64,000 bases of DNA. Origin: Sphingomonas sanguinis. Its GTDB lineage: Bacteria; Pseudomonadota; Alphaproteobacteria; Sphingomonadales; Sphingomonadaceae. The notes beneath the pieces were generated by a model. It was not told the DNA's origin. It did no database searches and saw only the letters and a program-made list of their open reading frames with translations. Both the position numbers and the translations under genes were made by a program. This document shows positions 32,383 to 41,644 of this stretch, piece by piece. How positions within the stretch are numbered: the first letter of the stretch is position 1; the number at the start of each line of letters is the position of its first letter. Where the stretch lies: assembly GCF_001476905.1 (NCBI RefSeq), contig NZ_LDTE01000001.1:1-64000 (forward strand), in the 5' to 3' direction.

Positions 32383-34062
32383 ATGGCCGTCCAATATACC
32401 TATGTGATGAAGGGTCTGACCAAGACCTTCCCCGGCGCCAACAAGCCTGTCCTCAACAACATCCACCTCCAGTTCCTGCCGAGCGCGAAGATCGCGATCA
32501 TCGGCCCGAACGGCGCGGGCAAGTCCACGCTGATGAAGGTGATGGCGGGGATGGACACCGACTTCACCGGCGAGGCCTGGGCGGCCGAGGGTGTCCGCGT
32601 CGGCTATCTGGCGCAGGAGCCGCAGCTCGATCCGTCGAAGGACGTGATGGGCAACGTCAAGGACGGCGTGCGGCCGATCGCCGATCTGGTCGATCGCTTC
32701 AACGCCATCTCGGCCGAGATGGGCGACCCGAAGGACGACACCGATTTCGACGCCCTGATGGAAGAGATGGGCGAGCTTCAGGCCAAGATCGACGCGGTCG
32801 ACGGCTGGTCGCTCGACAGCCAGCTGGAACAGGCGATGGAAGCGCTGCGCTGCCCGCCGGGCGATGCCGACGTCACCCGCCTGTCGGGCGGTGAAAAGCG
32901 CCGCGTCGCGCTCTGCAAGCTGCTGCTGGAAAAGCCCGACATCCTGCTGCTCGACGAACCGACCAACCACCTGGACGCCGAGAGCGTGTCGTGGCTTGAG
33001 AACTACCTCAAGGAATATACCGGCAACGTCATACTCGTCACCCACGACCGTTACTTCCTGGATAACGTCGTGAACTGGGTGCTGGAGCTCGATCGCGGCC
33101 GCTACTACACCTACGAATCCAACTATTCCGGCTATCTGGAAAAGAAGGCCAAGCGCCTGGAGCAGGAAGAGCGCGACGAGGCGGGCAAGCAGAAGGCGAT
33201 CGCCGACGAGCTGGCCTGGATGCGTCAGACGCCCAAGGCCCGCCAGACCAAGTCGAAGGCGCGTATCCGTGCGTTCGAGGAACTGATGGAGAAGCAGGAG
33301 AACCGCGTCGCGGGCAAGGCGCAGATCCTGATCCAGATCCCCGAGCGACTGGGCGGCAAGGTGATCGAGGCCAAGGGCCTGACCAAGTCGTACGGCGACA
33401 AGCTGCTGTTCGAAAATCTCGACTTCATGTTGCCGCCGGGCGGGATCGTCGGCGTGATCGGGCCAAACGGCGCGGGCAAGTCGACCCTGTTCAAGCTGAT
33501 CACCGGCCAGGAACAGCCCGATGCCGGCACGATCGAGATCGGCTCGACCGTCAAGCTCGGCTATGTCGACCAGAGCCGCGACGAACTCGATCCCAACAAG
33601 AATGTCTGGCAGGAAATCTCCGACGAGTTGGAGGTCTTCCGCTTCGGCAAGCAGGAGTTGGGCACCCGCGCCTATGTCGGCGCGTTCAACTTCCGTGGCC
33701 CCGACCAGCAGAAGAAGGTTGGCCAGCTGTCGGGCGGTGAGCGCAACCGCGTCCACATGGCCAAGATGCTGAAGGAGGGCGGCAACGTCCTGCTGCTCGA
33801 CGAACCGACCAACGACCTCGACGTGGAAACGCTGCGTGCGCTGGAAGAGGCGCTGGAGACGTTCGCGGGCTGCGCCGTGGTCATCAGCCACGACCGCTTC
33901 TTCCTCGACCGCCTCTGCACCCACATCCTGGCGTTTGAGGGTGACAGCCATGTCGAATGGTTCGAGGGCAATTACGAATCGTACGAGGAGGACAAGCGCC
34001 GCCGCATGGGCGATGCTGCCGACCGTCCGACCCGTCTAGCGTACAAGAAGCTGACCCGTTGA
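32383..34062 (+). CDS. ettA: ABC-F protein EttA, energy-dependent translational throttle
   Basis: Ribosome-binding ABC-F ATPase that gates the first elongation step according to ATP level. 559 residues. Two ABC domains each have Walker A GPNGAGKST (about residues 41 and 360), an LSGGE signature, and Walker B LLLDEPTN(H/D)LD. The interdomain linker holds the EttA-typical arm and the basic TPKARQTKSKARI segment, and the C-terminus has EDKRRRMG. ATG 32383 begins MAVQYTYVMKG, the family's usual N-terminus; the longer reading overlaps the divergent peptidase. A terminator follows. Confidence 0.95.
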   Translation: MAVQYTYVMKGLTKTFPGANKPVLNNIHLQFLPSAKIAIIGPNGAGKSTLMKVMAGMDTDFTGEAWAAEGVRVGYLAQEPQLDPSKDVMGNVKDGVRPIADLVDRFNAISAEMGDPKDDTDFDALMEEMGELQAKIDAVDGWSLDSQLEQAMEALRCPPGDADVTRLSGGEKRRVALCKLLLEKPDILLLDEPTNHLDAESVSWLENYLKEYTGNVILVTHDRYFLDNVVNWVLELDRGRYYTYESNYSGYLEKKAKRLEQEERDEAGKQKAIADELAWMRQTPKARQTKSKARIRAFEELMEKQENRVAGKAQILIQIPERLGGKVIEAKGLTKSYGDKLLFENLDFMLPPGGIVGVIGPNGAGKSTLFKLITGQEQPDAGTIEIGSTVKLGYVDQSRDELDPNKNVWQEISDELEVFRFGKQELGTRAYVGAFNFRGPDQQKKVGQLSGGERNRVHMAKMLKEGGNVLLLDEPTNDLDVETLRALEEALETFAGCAVVISHDRFFLDRLCTHILAFEGDSHVEWFEGNYESYEEDKRRRMGDAADRPTRLAYKKLTR

Positions 34063-34084
34063 TCCTGACGATCACGGGTTAGGC

Positions 34085-34118
34085 AACGCCCTTTCCGAGC
34101 GATCGGGAAGGGCGTTTT
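34085..34118. terminator. rho-independent terminator after ettA
   Basis: AACGCCCTTTCC pairs with GGGAAGGGCGTT around a short loop and is followed by TTGC. It lies 22 bases after the ettA stop. Confidence 0.78.
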
Positions 34119-34200
34119 GCTATACTGGGTTTAAAAAGAATGCGGCGAAATCCCAGTTTATTCGTTATCGCAGCAAGAGAAATAAGGGGTTCGAGCGGGA

Positions 34201-35385
34201 ATGGCGGTGGTGGAACAGGCGCAGGGTGACGATCAAGAGGTCACCGGCGCAGGGCAGTTGCATTACCGGCTTCGCCAGCAATCGGTCCTTGCCGCCTTTG
34301 GGATCGAGGCGCTGCGGGCTCGTGATCTCGATCCCATGTTGCAGCGAGCGACCGAGCTGTGCGCAGAAGGGATGCGATCTTCTTTTTGCAAGTTCCTGGA
34401 ATATAAGCCGGAACGTGAAACGTTGCTGGTCCGTACCGGCGTTGGCTGGGGACCGGGCGTGGTCGGTTCGACCGAGATGCGCACCGATCTGGGCTCGCCG
34501 GCCGGGTTCGCGCTGCAGACCGGGCAAGGGGTCATCTCCAACCATCTCGACCAGGAAGAACGGTTTCGCACGCCGCAGTTCATGGCCGACCACAAGATCC
34601 GCCGCGCGATCAACGTGCTCGTCGAAGCGTCCGGTCAGCGTTACGGCGTGCTGGAAGTCGACAGCCCCGACGAAGGGCGGTTCGAGGAGGCCGATCTGGC
34701 CTTTATGCAGGGTTTCGCGAACCTGATCGGCGTCGCCATCGAGCGTCAGGAGGCGGAGCGTCGTCTGGCCGAGGCGGTCGAGCATCAGCAATTGCTGACC
34801 CGCGAGGCGAGCCACCGGGTCAAGAACAGCCTGGCGCTGGTGTCCGCGATGCTCAATCTCCAGAAGCAGGAGGATGACGACCCTCGCGTCCTGCGGATGC
34901 TGAACGATGCGCAGGCGCGGATCGCGGCCATCGCGCAGACGCACGATCGGCTGTGGCGTAGCGAACGGGTCGGCATGGTGTCGCTGGACGATCTGGCTTG
35001 CGGTATCGCCGAGCAGCTGGCCGAACAGTCGCAGCAGCATCAGGTGCATTGCGATATCGAAGCGATCGAGATGAGCGCCGACACGGCCATTCCGATCGGC
35101 CTTATGCTGACCGAACTGCTGACCAACGCGATCAAATATGCCTATGGGGAAGAGGGCGGGACGATCCATGTGTCGCTGAACGCCCGCGACGGCCAAATCG
35201 TCCTGTCGGTGCGCGACGAGGGCAAGGGAATGCCCGCCGATTTCGATATGAAGGCGGCCTCGCGCCACAGTCTGGGCATGCGGATGATCGCCAGCCTCGC
35301 GCGGCAGCTTCGCGGCGATGTGCGCTTCGAAAATGCACAGCCGGGGACCTGTGCGACGCTGACCATGCCGGACCCGAGGGATTGA
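34201..35385 (+). CDS. soluble GAF-domain sensor histidine kinase (HisKA_2/HWE-like)
   Basis: 394 residues with no transmembrane segment. A GAF sensor domain (about residues 35-180, SFCKFLEYKPERETLL ... YGVLEVDSPDEGRF) is followed by a HisKA_2 dimerisation domain with phospho-acceptor His205 (REASHRVKNSL) and an HATPase with an N-box (LLTNAIKYA) and DEGKGMP. This class often feeds PhyR-type or single-domain receivers in alphaproteobacteria. No response regulator is adjacent, so it is an orphan kinase; the input could be a small molecule or redox cue bound by GAF. The leader carries a short ACTGGG/CCCAGT inverted repeat (34124-34157). Confidence 0.88.
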   Translation: MAVVEQAQGDDQEVTGAGQLHYRLRQQSVLAAFGIEALRARDLDPMLQRATELCAEGMRSSFCKFLEYKPERETLLVRTGVGWGPGVVGSTEMRTDLGSPAGFALQTGQGVISNHLDQEERFRTPQFMADHKIRRAINVLVEASGQRYGVLEVDSPDEGRFEEADLAFMQGFANLIGVAIERQEAERRLAEAVEHQQLLTREASHRVKNSLALVSAMLNLQKQEDDDPRVLRMLNDAQARIAAIAQTHDRLWRSERVGMVSLDDLACGIAEQLAEQSQQHQVHCDIEAIEMSADTAIPIGLMLTELLTNAIKYAYGEEGGTIHVSLNARDGQIVLSVRDEGKGMPADFDMKAASRHSLGMRMIASLARQLRGDVRFENAQPGTCATLTMPDPRD

Positions 35386-35413
35386 CACGGCTCCGCCGCC
35401 CCCAGGGACATGA

Positions 35414-36196
35414 TTACCGCACCCGCTTCACGAAGGTCCGGCCGTCCTCGCGCCGTTCGGTCTGGAAGTTCGGCACCGCCTCGATCAGGTCGGACAGCCG
35501 TTTGAAACCATAGTTGCGTGTGTCAAAGCTGGAACGATTGCCCGCCAGCTGGCCCATTGCTGACAGGCTGGCAAAGCCGCGTTCGTCGCGCTTGACCGAA
35601 TTATAGGCGTCCACCAGCAGCTTGAGCAGTTCGTCGTCGATCGGGCGCGGCGTGCCCGCCGTCCGCTTGGACTGTTCGATCGAGGGCGGCAGCGAATCGG
35701 CCAGCGGTACGTCGGCGGGGGTGGGCTTGCCGCTGGCGCGCTCGGGGCGGGGTGTTTCGTTGATCAGCGCGCCGACATCGATGAAGCGGCTGCACGCCTG
35801 TTTGAACGCCTCGGGCGTGCGGCTGTTGCCGAAGCCATAGACGGGGAAGCCGTCCTGTCGGATGCGGGTGGCCAGCGGCATGAAGTCGCTGTCCGACGAC
35901 ATGATGCCGAACCCGTCGATCCGCCCCCGGAACAGAAGGTCCATCGCGTCGATGGTCATCTTCATGTCGGTGGCGTTCTTGCCCTTGGTCAGGTCGAACT
36001 GCTGCTGCGGCTCGATCCCGTGCTTGACCATGACGTCGCGCCAGCCTTTCAGGCCGGGCTTCGACCAGTTGCCATAGGCCCGGCGGACATTGACCGTGCC
36101 CAGCTCGGCCAGGACGGTCAGCACGGGGTCGATGGCGGCCGACTGGGCATTGTCGGCATCGATGAGCAGCGCGATGTTGCGGGTCAGGGCGTTCAT
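35414..36196 (-). CDS. NYN-domain (LabA/DUF88) putative ribonuclease with OST-HTH
   Basis: 260 residues. The N-terminal NYN/PIN-like domain shows the acidic catalytic residues: IALLIDADNAQ (Asp13, Asp15), TDMKMTIDAMD and GIMSSDSDFMPLA. A C-terminal OST-HTH/LOTUS-like RNA-binding domain (about residues 185-258, LLKLLVDAYNSV, NYGFKRLSDLIEAVPNF) follows a Pro-rich linker. Predicted to bind and possibly cleave RNA; targets unknown. ATG 36196 (MNALTRNIALL) is chosen; the longer reading overlaps DoxX. It lies 26 bases after the DoxX gene on the same strand. Confidence 0.88.
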   Translation of the reverse strand: MNALTRNIALLIDADNAQSAAIDPVLTVLAELGTVNVRRAYGNWSKPGLKGWRDVMVKHGIEPQQQFDLTKGKNATDMKMTIDAMDLLFRGRIDGFGIMSSDSDFMPLATRIRQDGFPVYGFGNSRTPEAFKQACSRFIDVGALINETPRPERASGKPTPADVPLADSLPPSIEQSKRTAGTPRPIDDELLKLLVDAYNSVKRDERGFASLSAMGQLAGNRSSFDTRNYGFKRLSDLIEAVPNFQTERREDGRTFVKRVR

Positions 36197-36222
36197 GACG
36201 CCCTGCCTATCAGAGCGCAGGG

Positions 36223-36603
36223 TCAGCTGCCACGGCGCATTGCATCGACGCCGATCGATCCGCCACCGGTCGCCGCGAGATAGAGGAAGGCAAAGCAATA
36301 GAGGATCGCCGCCTCGCCCCCATTGGCGAGCGGCAGGAAGCCCTGCGGCGCATGGGCCATGAAATAGGCGACCGCCATCTGGCCGGACAGGACAAAGGCC
36401 ACGGGCCGGGTGAACAGGCCCATGAGCAACAAACCACCGCCGACCAGCTCCAGCACGCCCGCAACGGTCAGCAATGGATTGAGCGGCATGGGAAAGGGCG
36501 GGATGGCGAAGAATTTCGACACGCCATGCGCCAGGAACATCAGGCCGAACACAGCCCGGAGCAGGGACAGAAGCGGGGCGGAGAAGCGGGCGGGAATGAA
36601 CAT
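36223..36603 (-). CDS. DoxX family membrane protein
   Basis: 126 residues with four hydrophobic helices. The first carries LLRAVFGLMFLAHGVSKFF, the DoxX signature, followed by LTVAGVLELVGGGLLLMGLFTRP and MAVAYFMAHAPQGFLPLANGGEAAILYCFAFLYLA. DoxX-family proteins are inner-membrane proteins linked loosely to redox or quinone functions, but the activity is mostly unproven. It may share a transcript with the NYN gene downstream. Confidence 0.9.
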   Translation of the reverse strand: MFIPARFSAPLLSLLRAVFGLMFLAHGVSKFFAIPPFPMPLNPLLTVAGVLELVGGGLLLMGLFTRPVAFVLSGQMAVAYFMAHAPQGFLPLANGGEAAILYCFAFLYLAATGGGSIGVDAMRRGS

Positions 36604-36716
36604 GGCGGATACTCGGTGACGAAGGGCCGCGACGATCGCGATCCCTTGGTCCGAATCTTGCCACCGGCCCGAACGGCAGCAAGAACCGGATGCGAAACGA
36701 TCCGTTGCAGATGCGC

Positions 36717-37199
36717 TTACGGATCGGGATAGGTGATCGCCATCACCTCATATTCGCGTTCCCCCGCAGGCAGGGTCACACGCCGCAGGTCGCCGACCGA
36801 GGCACCGCGTAGCGCGCGAACCAGCGGCGCGTTCCAGCCTACCCGGCCCTGGCCTGCATCGGCCTCGTCATCACCGACCAGTGTCAGCACGCGTTCGTTG
36901 TCGTCTTCATCGGCGATGGTGACGGTCGCGCCGAACCAGACCTTGCGGCGATCCTCCTGTCGGGCGGGGTCGATGACCTTGGCGGCCTTCATCCGCTTGG
37001 ATAGCCAGCCCAGCCGCCGGTCGATTTCGCGAAGGCGCTTGCGACCATAGATATAGTCGCCATTTTCCGACCGGTCGCCATTACCCGCCGCCCAGGCGAT
37101 CGTATCGACGAGCTTGGGCCGCTCGACCGCGAACAGCGCCTCATATTCCTGGCGAAGCGCGGCGTAACCCGCAGGCGTGATATAGTTGGGACGGTCCAT
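36717..37199 (-). CDS. greB: transcription elongation factor GreB
   Basis: Rescues backtracked RNA polymerase by stimulating transcript cleavage through the secondary channel. 160 residues. The N-terminal coiled coil has the acidic tip GDRSENGDY, and IYGRKRLREIDRR is specific to GreB rather than GreA. The C-terminal FKBP-like domain (VWFGATVTIADEDD, LPAGEREYEVMAI) is complete. Preceded by the lytic transglycosylase gene on the same strand, 30 bases away. Confidence 0.93.
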   Translation of the reverse strand: MDRPNYITPAGYAALRQEYEALFAVERPKLVDTIAWAAGNGDRSENGDYIYGRKRLREIDRRLGWLSKRMKAAKVIDPARQEDRRKVWFGATVTIADEDDNERVLTLVGDDEADAGQGRVGWNAPLVRALRGASVGDLRRVTLPAGEREYEVMAITYPDP

Positions 37200-37229
37200 C
37201 CCGCCGCTGTATCGCGCCTGCGCCCGCGA

Positions 37230-39236
37230 TCAACCCGGCCGCGACTTGCCGAGATACCAGCTGAGCGGCGTCGGCCCCCGGCTGGTGGCGCGGGCCGGGT
37301 TCATCAGGTCATAGACGACCGCATTCTCCAGTACCCGCTGCACGTAGTTGCGCGTTTCGGAATAGGGAATGGCCTCGATCCAGTCGACGATATCGACCGT
37401 GCCGGTGCGCGGATCGCCATTGGCGCGCAGCCATTTGTTCACATTGCCGCCGCCCGCATTATAGGCCGCGATGGCAAGCGGATAGCTGCCGAAATTGTTA
37501 CGGATTCTCTCGAAATAGCTGGCGCCGAGCTGGATCGACAGGCTTGGATCGGAGGTCAGCGACGCGGGCGAATAGGCCAGGCCGATCTTGCCCGACTGTT
37601 CGGCGGCGGTGGCGGGCATCAGCTGCATCAGTCCGCGCGCGCCCGCGTGGCTGATGGCGGCGCGGTCGAATTGGCTCTCCTGCCGCGCGATGGCGTGGAT
37701 GATCGTCCAGCTTTGCTCATAACCTGCGGGCACGGGTACGGTCGGGAAACCGGCGGCCGAATAGTCGGTCAGCCCGTTCTGCATGGCGCTGCGCCCGACC
37801 ATCACCGCCAGATCGGGACGGTTGATCGTGCGGGACAGGTCAGCGGCGAGCAGATGGTCGGTCTCGCTCTGCGCATCCGCCGCGATCTGACGGACAAAGG
37901 CGGTCTGGTCCTGCCACTGGCCGATCTGGCCCAGGAACTTGGCGGCACGCACCGTCTCGCGCGCGTCGAAGGCGGCGCGGGCGGTGGGCGCGACATTGGT
38001 CGCGGCGATGGCGGGCGGGGCGACCAGTGGACGACCGGTCCGCTCCAGCGCCAGCTGACCATAGAATTGGTCGCGATATTGCGCGGCGCGGTTGTAATAG
38101 CCCGACGCCTCCAGCGACCGCCCGGCCGCTTCCGCCGCGCGACCCGCCCAGTAAAAGCCCTTGGCGCGCGTCTGCGGCGACTGGCTGCCCCGGCCATAGC
38201 GGTCGAACAGCGTCATCGCATCGGCGGGCCGGGCGAGCTTCATCGCGGTCTGCCCGGCCAGCCACACCAGGCTGGTATAGTCGTCGCGCTCGCCATAGGG
38301 CTTGGTCGAGACGTCGGTCCCCGCCGGATAGGCATCGTCGACCTGCCGCGCGATGTCATAGGCGGTCTGGAGCTGTCCGTCGGCCGAGGCCGCACGGGCA
38401 TTGATCAGCAGCGCTTCGTAGAATTTCTCGACATTGCCCGGTCGCACCGACAGCTGACGACTGCGCGCCAGCCAGGAGCGCGCGGTCAGGCTGTCGCCCG
38501 TATCACGCAGCCACAGGGCCCGGTCGGCGACATAGCCCGCATCATTGGCGTAAAGCTCGGCGGTCGAGGCCGAGAGGCTGGCGGCATCGGCCGACTTGGT
38601 ACGGAAGGCGAGCCGGGCGGCGAAGACCGGCCGCCGCGCCGCGCTGGTATAACCGAGCTGGCGCGCGGCCGCGCTGGTCTGGCCCGACCAGAGCAACGCA
38701 TCCATGCGCGCGTCATGATCCTCCGGCGTCAGTGCCGAGGCGAAGCTGGTCATGACCAGCGCTTCGTCGGTCGGCGACAGCGTGCCGCGCCGCCATGCGG
38801 TGCGCGCGGCCTGTGCCGCTTCGCCCGTCGCGCCGGTCGCCAGCAGTGCCCGGGCATAGGCGACGCCGCCCGTCGCCGACTGGGGCGGGAAGCGGCGGAA
38901 ATAGGACACGATGCTGGACGGCGCGGCGGTGAAGTTCGCCGCCTGCCGCTCGGCGGCGCGACGAATGCCCGCTTCGCCGGGCCAGCCGGGATGCGCCATC
39001 AGGAACCCGGCATAGCTGTCGAAGGGCAACGCATCGGTCTGTTGCAGCGCGCGCCACTGGGCCAGCGCGGCAGCGATCGCGCCGTCGGCCGCAGACGGCA
39101 TGACGGCCGTGCTCTGGTTCGGGCTCATATTCGCCATCTGGGTGCGATACCGGTCGAGCTGGTCCTGCCCGCCCGGTGCAACCATCGATCCCGCCAATGT
39201 CGCGAGGAGCGCGCCCGCCTTCGTTAATGCCATCAT
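37230..39236 (-). CDS. periplasmic lytic murein transglycosylase, Slt family
   Basis: Cleaves peptidoglycan glycan strands, forming 1,6-anhydro-muropeptides. 668 residues. A signal-like N-terminus (MMALTKAGALLATLAGSM) leads into a long helical superhelix of the Slt70 U-domain type. The C-terminal SLT domain has the catalytic Glu in IARQESQF, followed by GARGLMQLMPATA, the AYNAGGGNVNKW motif, and the ETRNYVQRVLE helix. The start is uncertain: two adjacent ATGs (39236 and 39233) lack a good ribosome-binding site. Divergent from dapA. Confidence 0.9.
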   Translation of the reverse strand: MMALTKAGALLATLAGSMVAPGGQDQLDRYRTQMANMSPNQSTAVMPSAADGAIAAALAQWRALQQTDALPFDSYAGFLMAHPGWPGEAGIRRAAERQAANFTAAPSSIVSYFRRFPPQSATGGVAYARALLATGATGEAAQAARTAWRRGTLSPTDEALVMTSFASALTPEDHDARMDALLWSGQTSAAARQLGYTSAARRPVFAARLAFRTKSADAASLSASTAELYANDAGYVADRALWLRDTGDSLTARSWLARSRQLSVRPGNVEKFYEALLINARAASADGQLQTAYDIARQVDDAYPAGTDVSTKPYGERDDYTSLVWLAGQTAMKLARPADAMTLFDRYGRGSQSPQTRAKGFYWAGRAAEAAGRSLEASGYYNRAAQYRDQFYGQLALERTGRPLVAPPAIAATNVAPTARAAFDARETVRAAKFLGQIGQWQDQTAFVRQIAADAQSETDHLLAADLSRTINRPDLAVMVGRSAMQNGLTDYSAAGFPTVPVPAGYEQSWTIIHAIARQESQFDRAAISHAGARGLMQLMPATAAEQSGKIGLAYSPASLTSDPSLSIQLGASYFERIRNNFGSYPLAIAAYNAGGGNVNKWLRANGDPRTGTVDIVDWIEAIPYSETRNYVQRVLENAVVYDLMNPARATSRGPTPLSWYLGKSRPG

Positions 39237-39316
39237 GGTGGACAGAATAGGGACTCTACCCGTACATGTCCTGAACAAAGTGTCCCATTCGGCGCAGCAG
39301 GAGCGCATTTCCTCTC

Positions 39317-40216
39317 ATGTTTTCAGGGTCCATACCGGCGCTCGTGACGCCGTTCGACGATCAGGGCGGTCATGTCGGCGGAGCGTTCGACGAAGCGAAA
39401 TTCCGCGATTTCGTCGAATGGCAGATCGCCGAGGGCTCGACCGCGCTGGTCGCGTGCGGGACGACGGGCGAGGCGGCGACCATGCCCAAGGACGAGCATT
39501 TCCATGTCGTCCGCGTCTGCGTCGACCAGGCGCGGGGCCGGGTGCCGGTGATCGCGGGCGCAGGCTCGAACGATACGATCGTCGCGATCGAAAATCTGAA
39601 GGCCGCGCAGGAAGCGGGTGCCGACGCCGCGCTGATGGTGCCGCCCTATTACAACCGGCCGAGCCAGGAGGGCATCGCCCTTCACTTCGCCGAACTGGCG
39701 AAGAACGCGCCGCTGCCCATCGTGCTCTACAACGTGCCGGGCCGGACCGTGACCGATATCCAGCCCGCGACGCTGATCCGGGTGGTGCAGGCGGCACCCA
39801 AGGTCTTTGTCGGCGTGAAGGATGCCAGCGGTGCGCTGGCGCGGGTGTCGCATCATCGCGGCGCGCTGGGCCCGGATTTCTGTCAGCTGTCGGGCAATGA
39901 CGACCTGGCGCTCGCCTTCAACGCGATGGGCGGGGTTGGGTGTATCTCGGTAACGGCCAATGTCGCGCCGCGTCTGTGCGCCGAGTTCCAGGCGGCGTGT
40001 GCGGCGGGCGAGATGGCGCGGGCGCTGGAACTTCACGACCGGCTGTTCCCGCTGCACGAGGCGATGTTTACCGACGCCTCGCCGGGCCCGGTGAAGTACG
40101 CGCTCAGCCGCATCCTGCCGCATTTCCCACAAGGCGTGCGCCTGCCCATGACCTGGCCGTCCGAGGCGGCGCGGGTCCAGGTCGACGCTGCGCTGGCTCA
40201 TGCCGGACTGATCTGA
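39317..40216 (+). CDS. dapA: 4-hydroxy-tetrahydrodipicolinate synthase
   Basis: First enzyme of the lysine/diaminopimelate branch: condenses pyruvate with aspartate semialdehyde. 299 residues. Motifs: IPALVTPF, GTTGEAAT, the YYNRPSQEG loop, Tyr in VLYNVPGRT, Schiff-base Lys168 in GVKDASG, and SGNDDLAL. This is the authentic biosynthetic copy, in contrast to the distant DapA-family protein at 14919. Confidence 0.95.
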   Translation: MFSGSIPALVTPFDDQGGHVGGAFDEAKFRDFVEWQIAEGSTALVACGTTGEAATMPKDEHFHVVRVCVDQARGRVPVIAGAGSNDTIVAIENLKAAQEAGADAALMVPPYYNRPSQEGIALHFAELAKNAPLPIVLYNVPGRTVTDIQPATLIRVVQAAPKVFVGVKDASGALARVSHHRGALGPDFCQLSGNDDLALAFNAMGGVGCISVTANVAPRLCAEFQAACAAGEMARALELHDRLFPLHEAMFTDASPGPVKYALSRILPHFPQGVRLPMTWPSEAARVQVDAALAHAGLI

Positions 40217-40285
40217 CCCGGCCGCGTTTCCGCCGCATTCCTGCGTCAGCATCGCTTCGTCGATGGCGCGAGGGAGCGGCGGCCG

Positions 40286-40612
40286 ATGTGGACGGTAGTG
40301 TTGATGGCCTTGCAAGTCGGTGCGGTGGCCGGGCCCGTACTTCCCGCGCCCCGCCGCGCACCCACCACGCGACGCTGCCCGCCCAGCGACAGCGGGGACG
40401 ACGTGGTGGTGTGCGGACGCTCGCCCGACGCCGATCGCGTCGGCACCATCCCGGACTATTCGCGCCCCTTCACCCTGCCCAAGGCCCGTACCGACATTCC
40501 CGGCGTCGGCACGCTATCCGCCGAGACCGAGCAGGCGGGGGTCGGCGGTTTCTCCAGCAACCGGGCGATGATCCGTCTCAAGATCCCGCTCGGCGGTCCG
40601 CGCAGGAATTAA
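40286..40612 (+). CDS. small exported hypothetical protein, 108 aa
   Basis: Starts MWTVVLMALQVGAVAGP, a short signal-like hydrophobic stretch, then CPPSDSGDDVVVCGR, a two-cysteine motif with acidic centre, and an ordered tail (FTLPKARTDIPGVGTLSAETE, RAMIRLKIPLGG). No function is known. The stop overlaps the GH114 gene stop on the other strand (TAA and TTA share bases at 40609-40612). Confidence 0.72.
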   Translation: MWTVVLMALQVGAVAGPVLPAPRRAPTTRRCPPSDSGDDVVVCGRSPDADRVGTIPDYSRPFTLPKARTDIPGVGTLSAETEQAGVGGFSSNRAMIRLKIPLGGPRRN

Positions 40613-41520
40613 TCGCAGGCGAAGCGATAGCTGTCGTCCAGCGCCAGCGGCAGGACCAGTGTGCGTAGACCCTGCTGGCGAGAGGCGGCGCACATCGCCT
40701 CGCGCGCGCCATTGCTGTTGGTGCGATAGCGGTCGGCATATTCGGCGACGAACACCGGCTTGCCCGCGTCGAGGAACACCGAATAGCCGCCGCATTCGTC
40801 ATATTCGTGGCATTGTTCGTTGATCGCGAAGTCGAAGGCGGGCTGGAGCAGCGCGAGCTGGTCGGTATCGTTCTTCAGGCCGACGCCGAGCCCCCGGGCA
40901 TGGGCTTCGCTCGCCAGGAAGCGGTTATAGTCGAGTTGCATCGCGGCGGTCAGGCCCAGGCCGTTGTCATTGGCATAGCCGTCGACATTGTCGGGCTCGA
41001 CCGCATCGCAGCCCTTGGTCCGGGCGAGATCGAGCCGGGCGGTCATCACCTTTCGCACCGCCGCCGAATCGGTCTTCAACCAGCGTTCGTCGGGCCAACC
41101 GCTCAGCACCTTGCCGCGATCCGAACTGGGGATCAGCGCATCGTCGGGCCGCCCTTTTTCCGAGCTGCCCGCCGAGAAATAGCAGACGACCCGGCGACCC
41201 TGCCCATGCAGCGCCGCGATGGTAGCGGCATCGGTGGTGAACAGGTCGATGTCATAGACCGCGACGTCGTAGCGCGTGTTGAGCGTCCCGCTGAGCTGCC
41301 ACTGCCAACTGGTCGCGCGGGCCGGTCGCCACCAGCTGCTGGCGCTGTCGGTCGGGCTGGGCGAAGCAGAGGGTCGGGGCGAGGGCGTCGGCGAAATGAT
41401 CGGGGAAGGATCTTCGTCGCCGCCGCCGCTGCCGCACGCACTCGCCGTCGCGACGCAAAGCCCCGCCGCCAGACCGCCGATCCATCGTGCGAAGATCGGG
41501 TGATTCCGTGTGTTGCCCAT
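40609..41520 (-). CDS. lipoprotein with GH114 (endo-alpha-1,4-polygalactosaminidase-like) domain
   Basis: 303 residues. A lipobox TASAC ends the signal peptide (Cys near residue 29), then a Pro/Ser linker ([17 protein letters not shown]), then the TIM-barrel GH114 domain: [40 protein letters not shown] (acidic residues expected at the active site), and [15 protein letters not shown]. Family members cleave alpha-1,4-galactosaminan; here a role in exopolysaccharide trimming is inferred. ATG 41520 is chosen over 41613 because it starts the signal peptide. It interrupts the dapA-smpB neighbourhood. Confidence 0.85.
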   Translation of the reverse strand: MGNTRNHPIFARWIGGLAAGLCVATASACGSGGGDEDPSPIISPTPSPRPSASPSPTDSASSWWRPARATSWQWQLSGTLNTRYDVAVYDIDLFTTDAATIAALHGQGRRVVCYFSAGSSEKGRPDDALIPSSDRGKVLSGWPDERWLKTDSAAVRKVMTARLDLARTKGCDAVEPDNVDGYANDNGLGLTAAMQLDYNRFLASEAHARGLGVGLKNDTDQLALLQPAFDFAINEQCHEYDECGGYSVFLDAGKPVFVAEYADRYRTNSNGAREAMCAASRQQGLRTLVLPLALDDSYRFACD

Positions 41521-41644
41521 AGGTTGGTCATGCGACAGCGTGGCCCGCTTGACCACCGTTGCATCGCGGCTCGCGCCCGGAAACGGGACAGAGCGTCGTG
41601 ACCGGCTTTTCACGCGGGCTCCAAGCGCCTACATCGGCCCGTCC

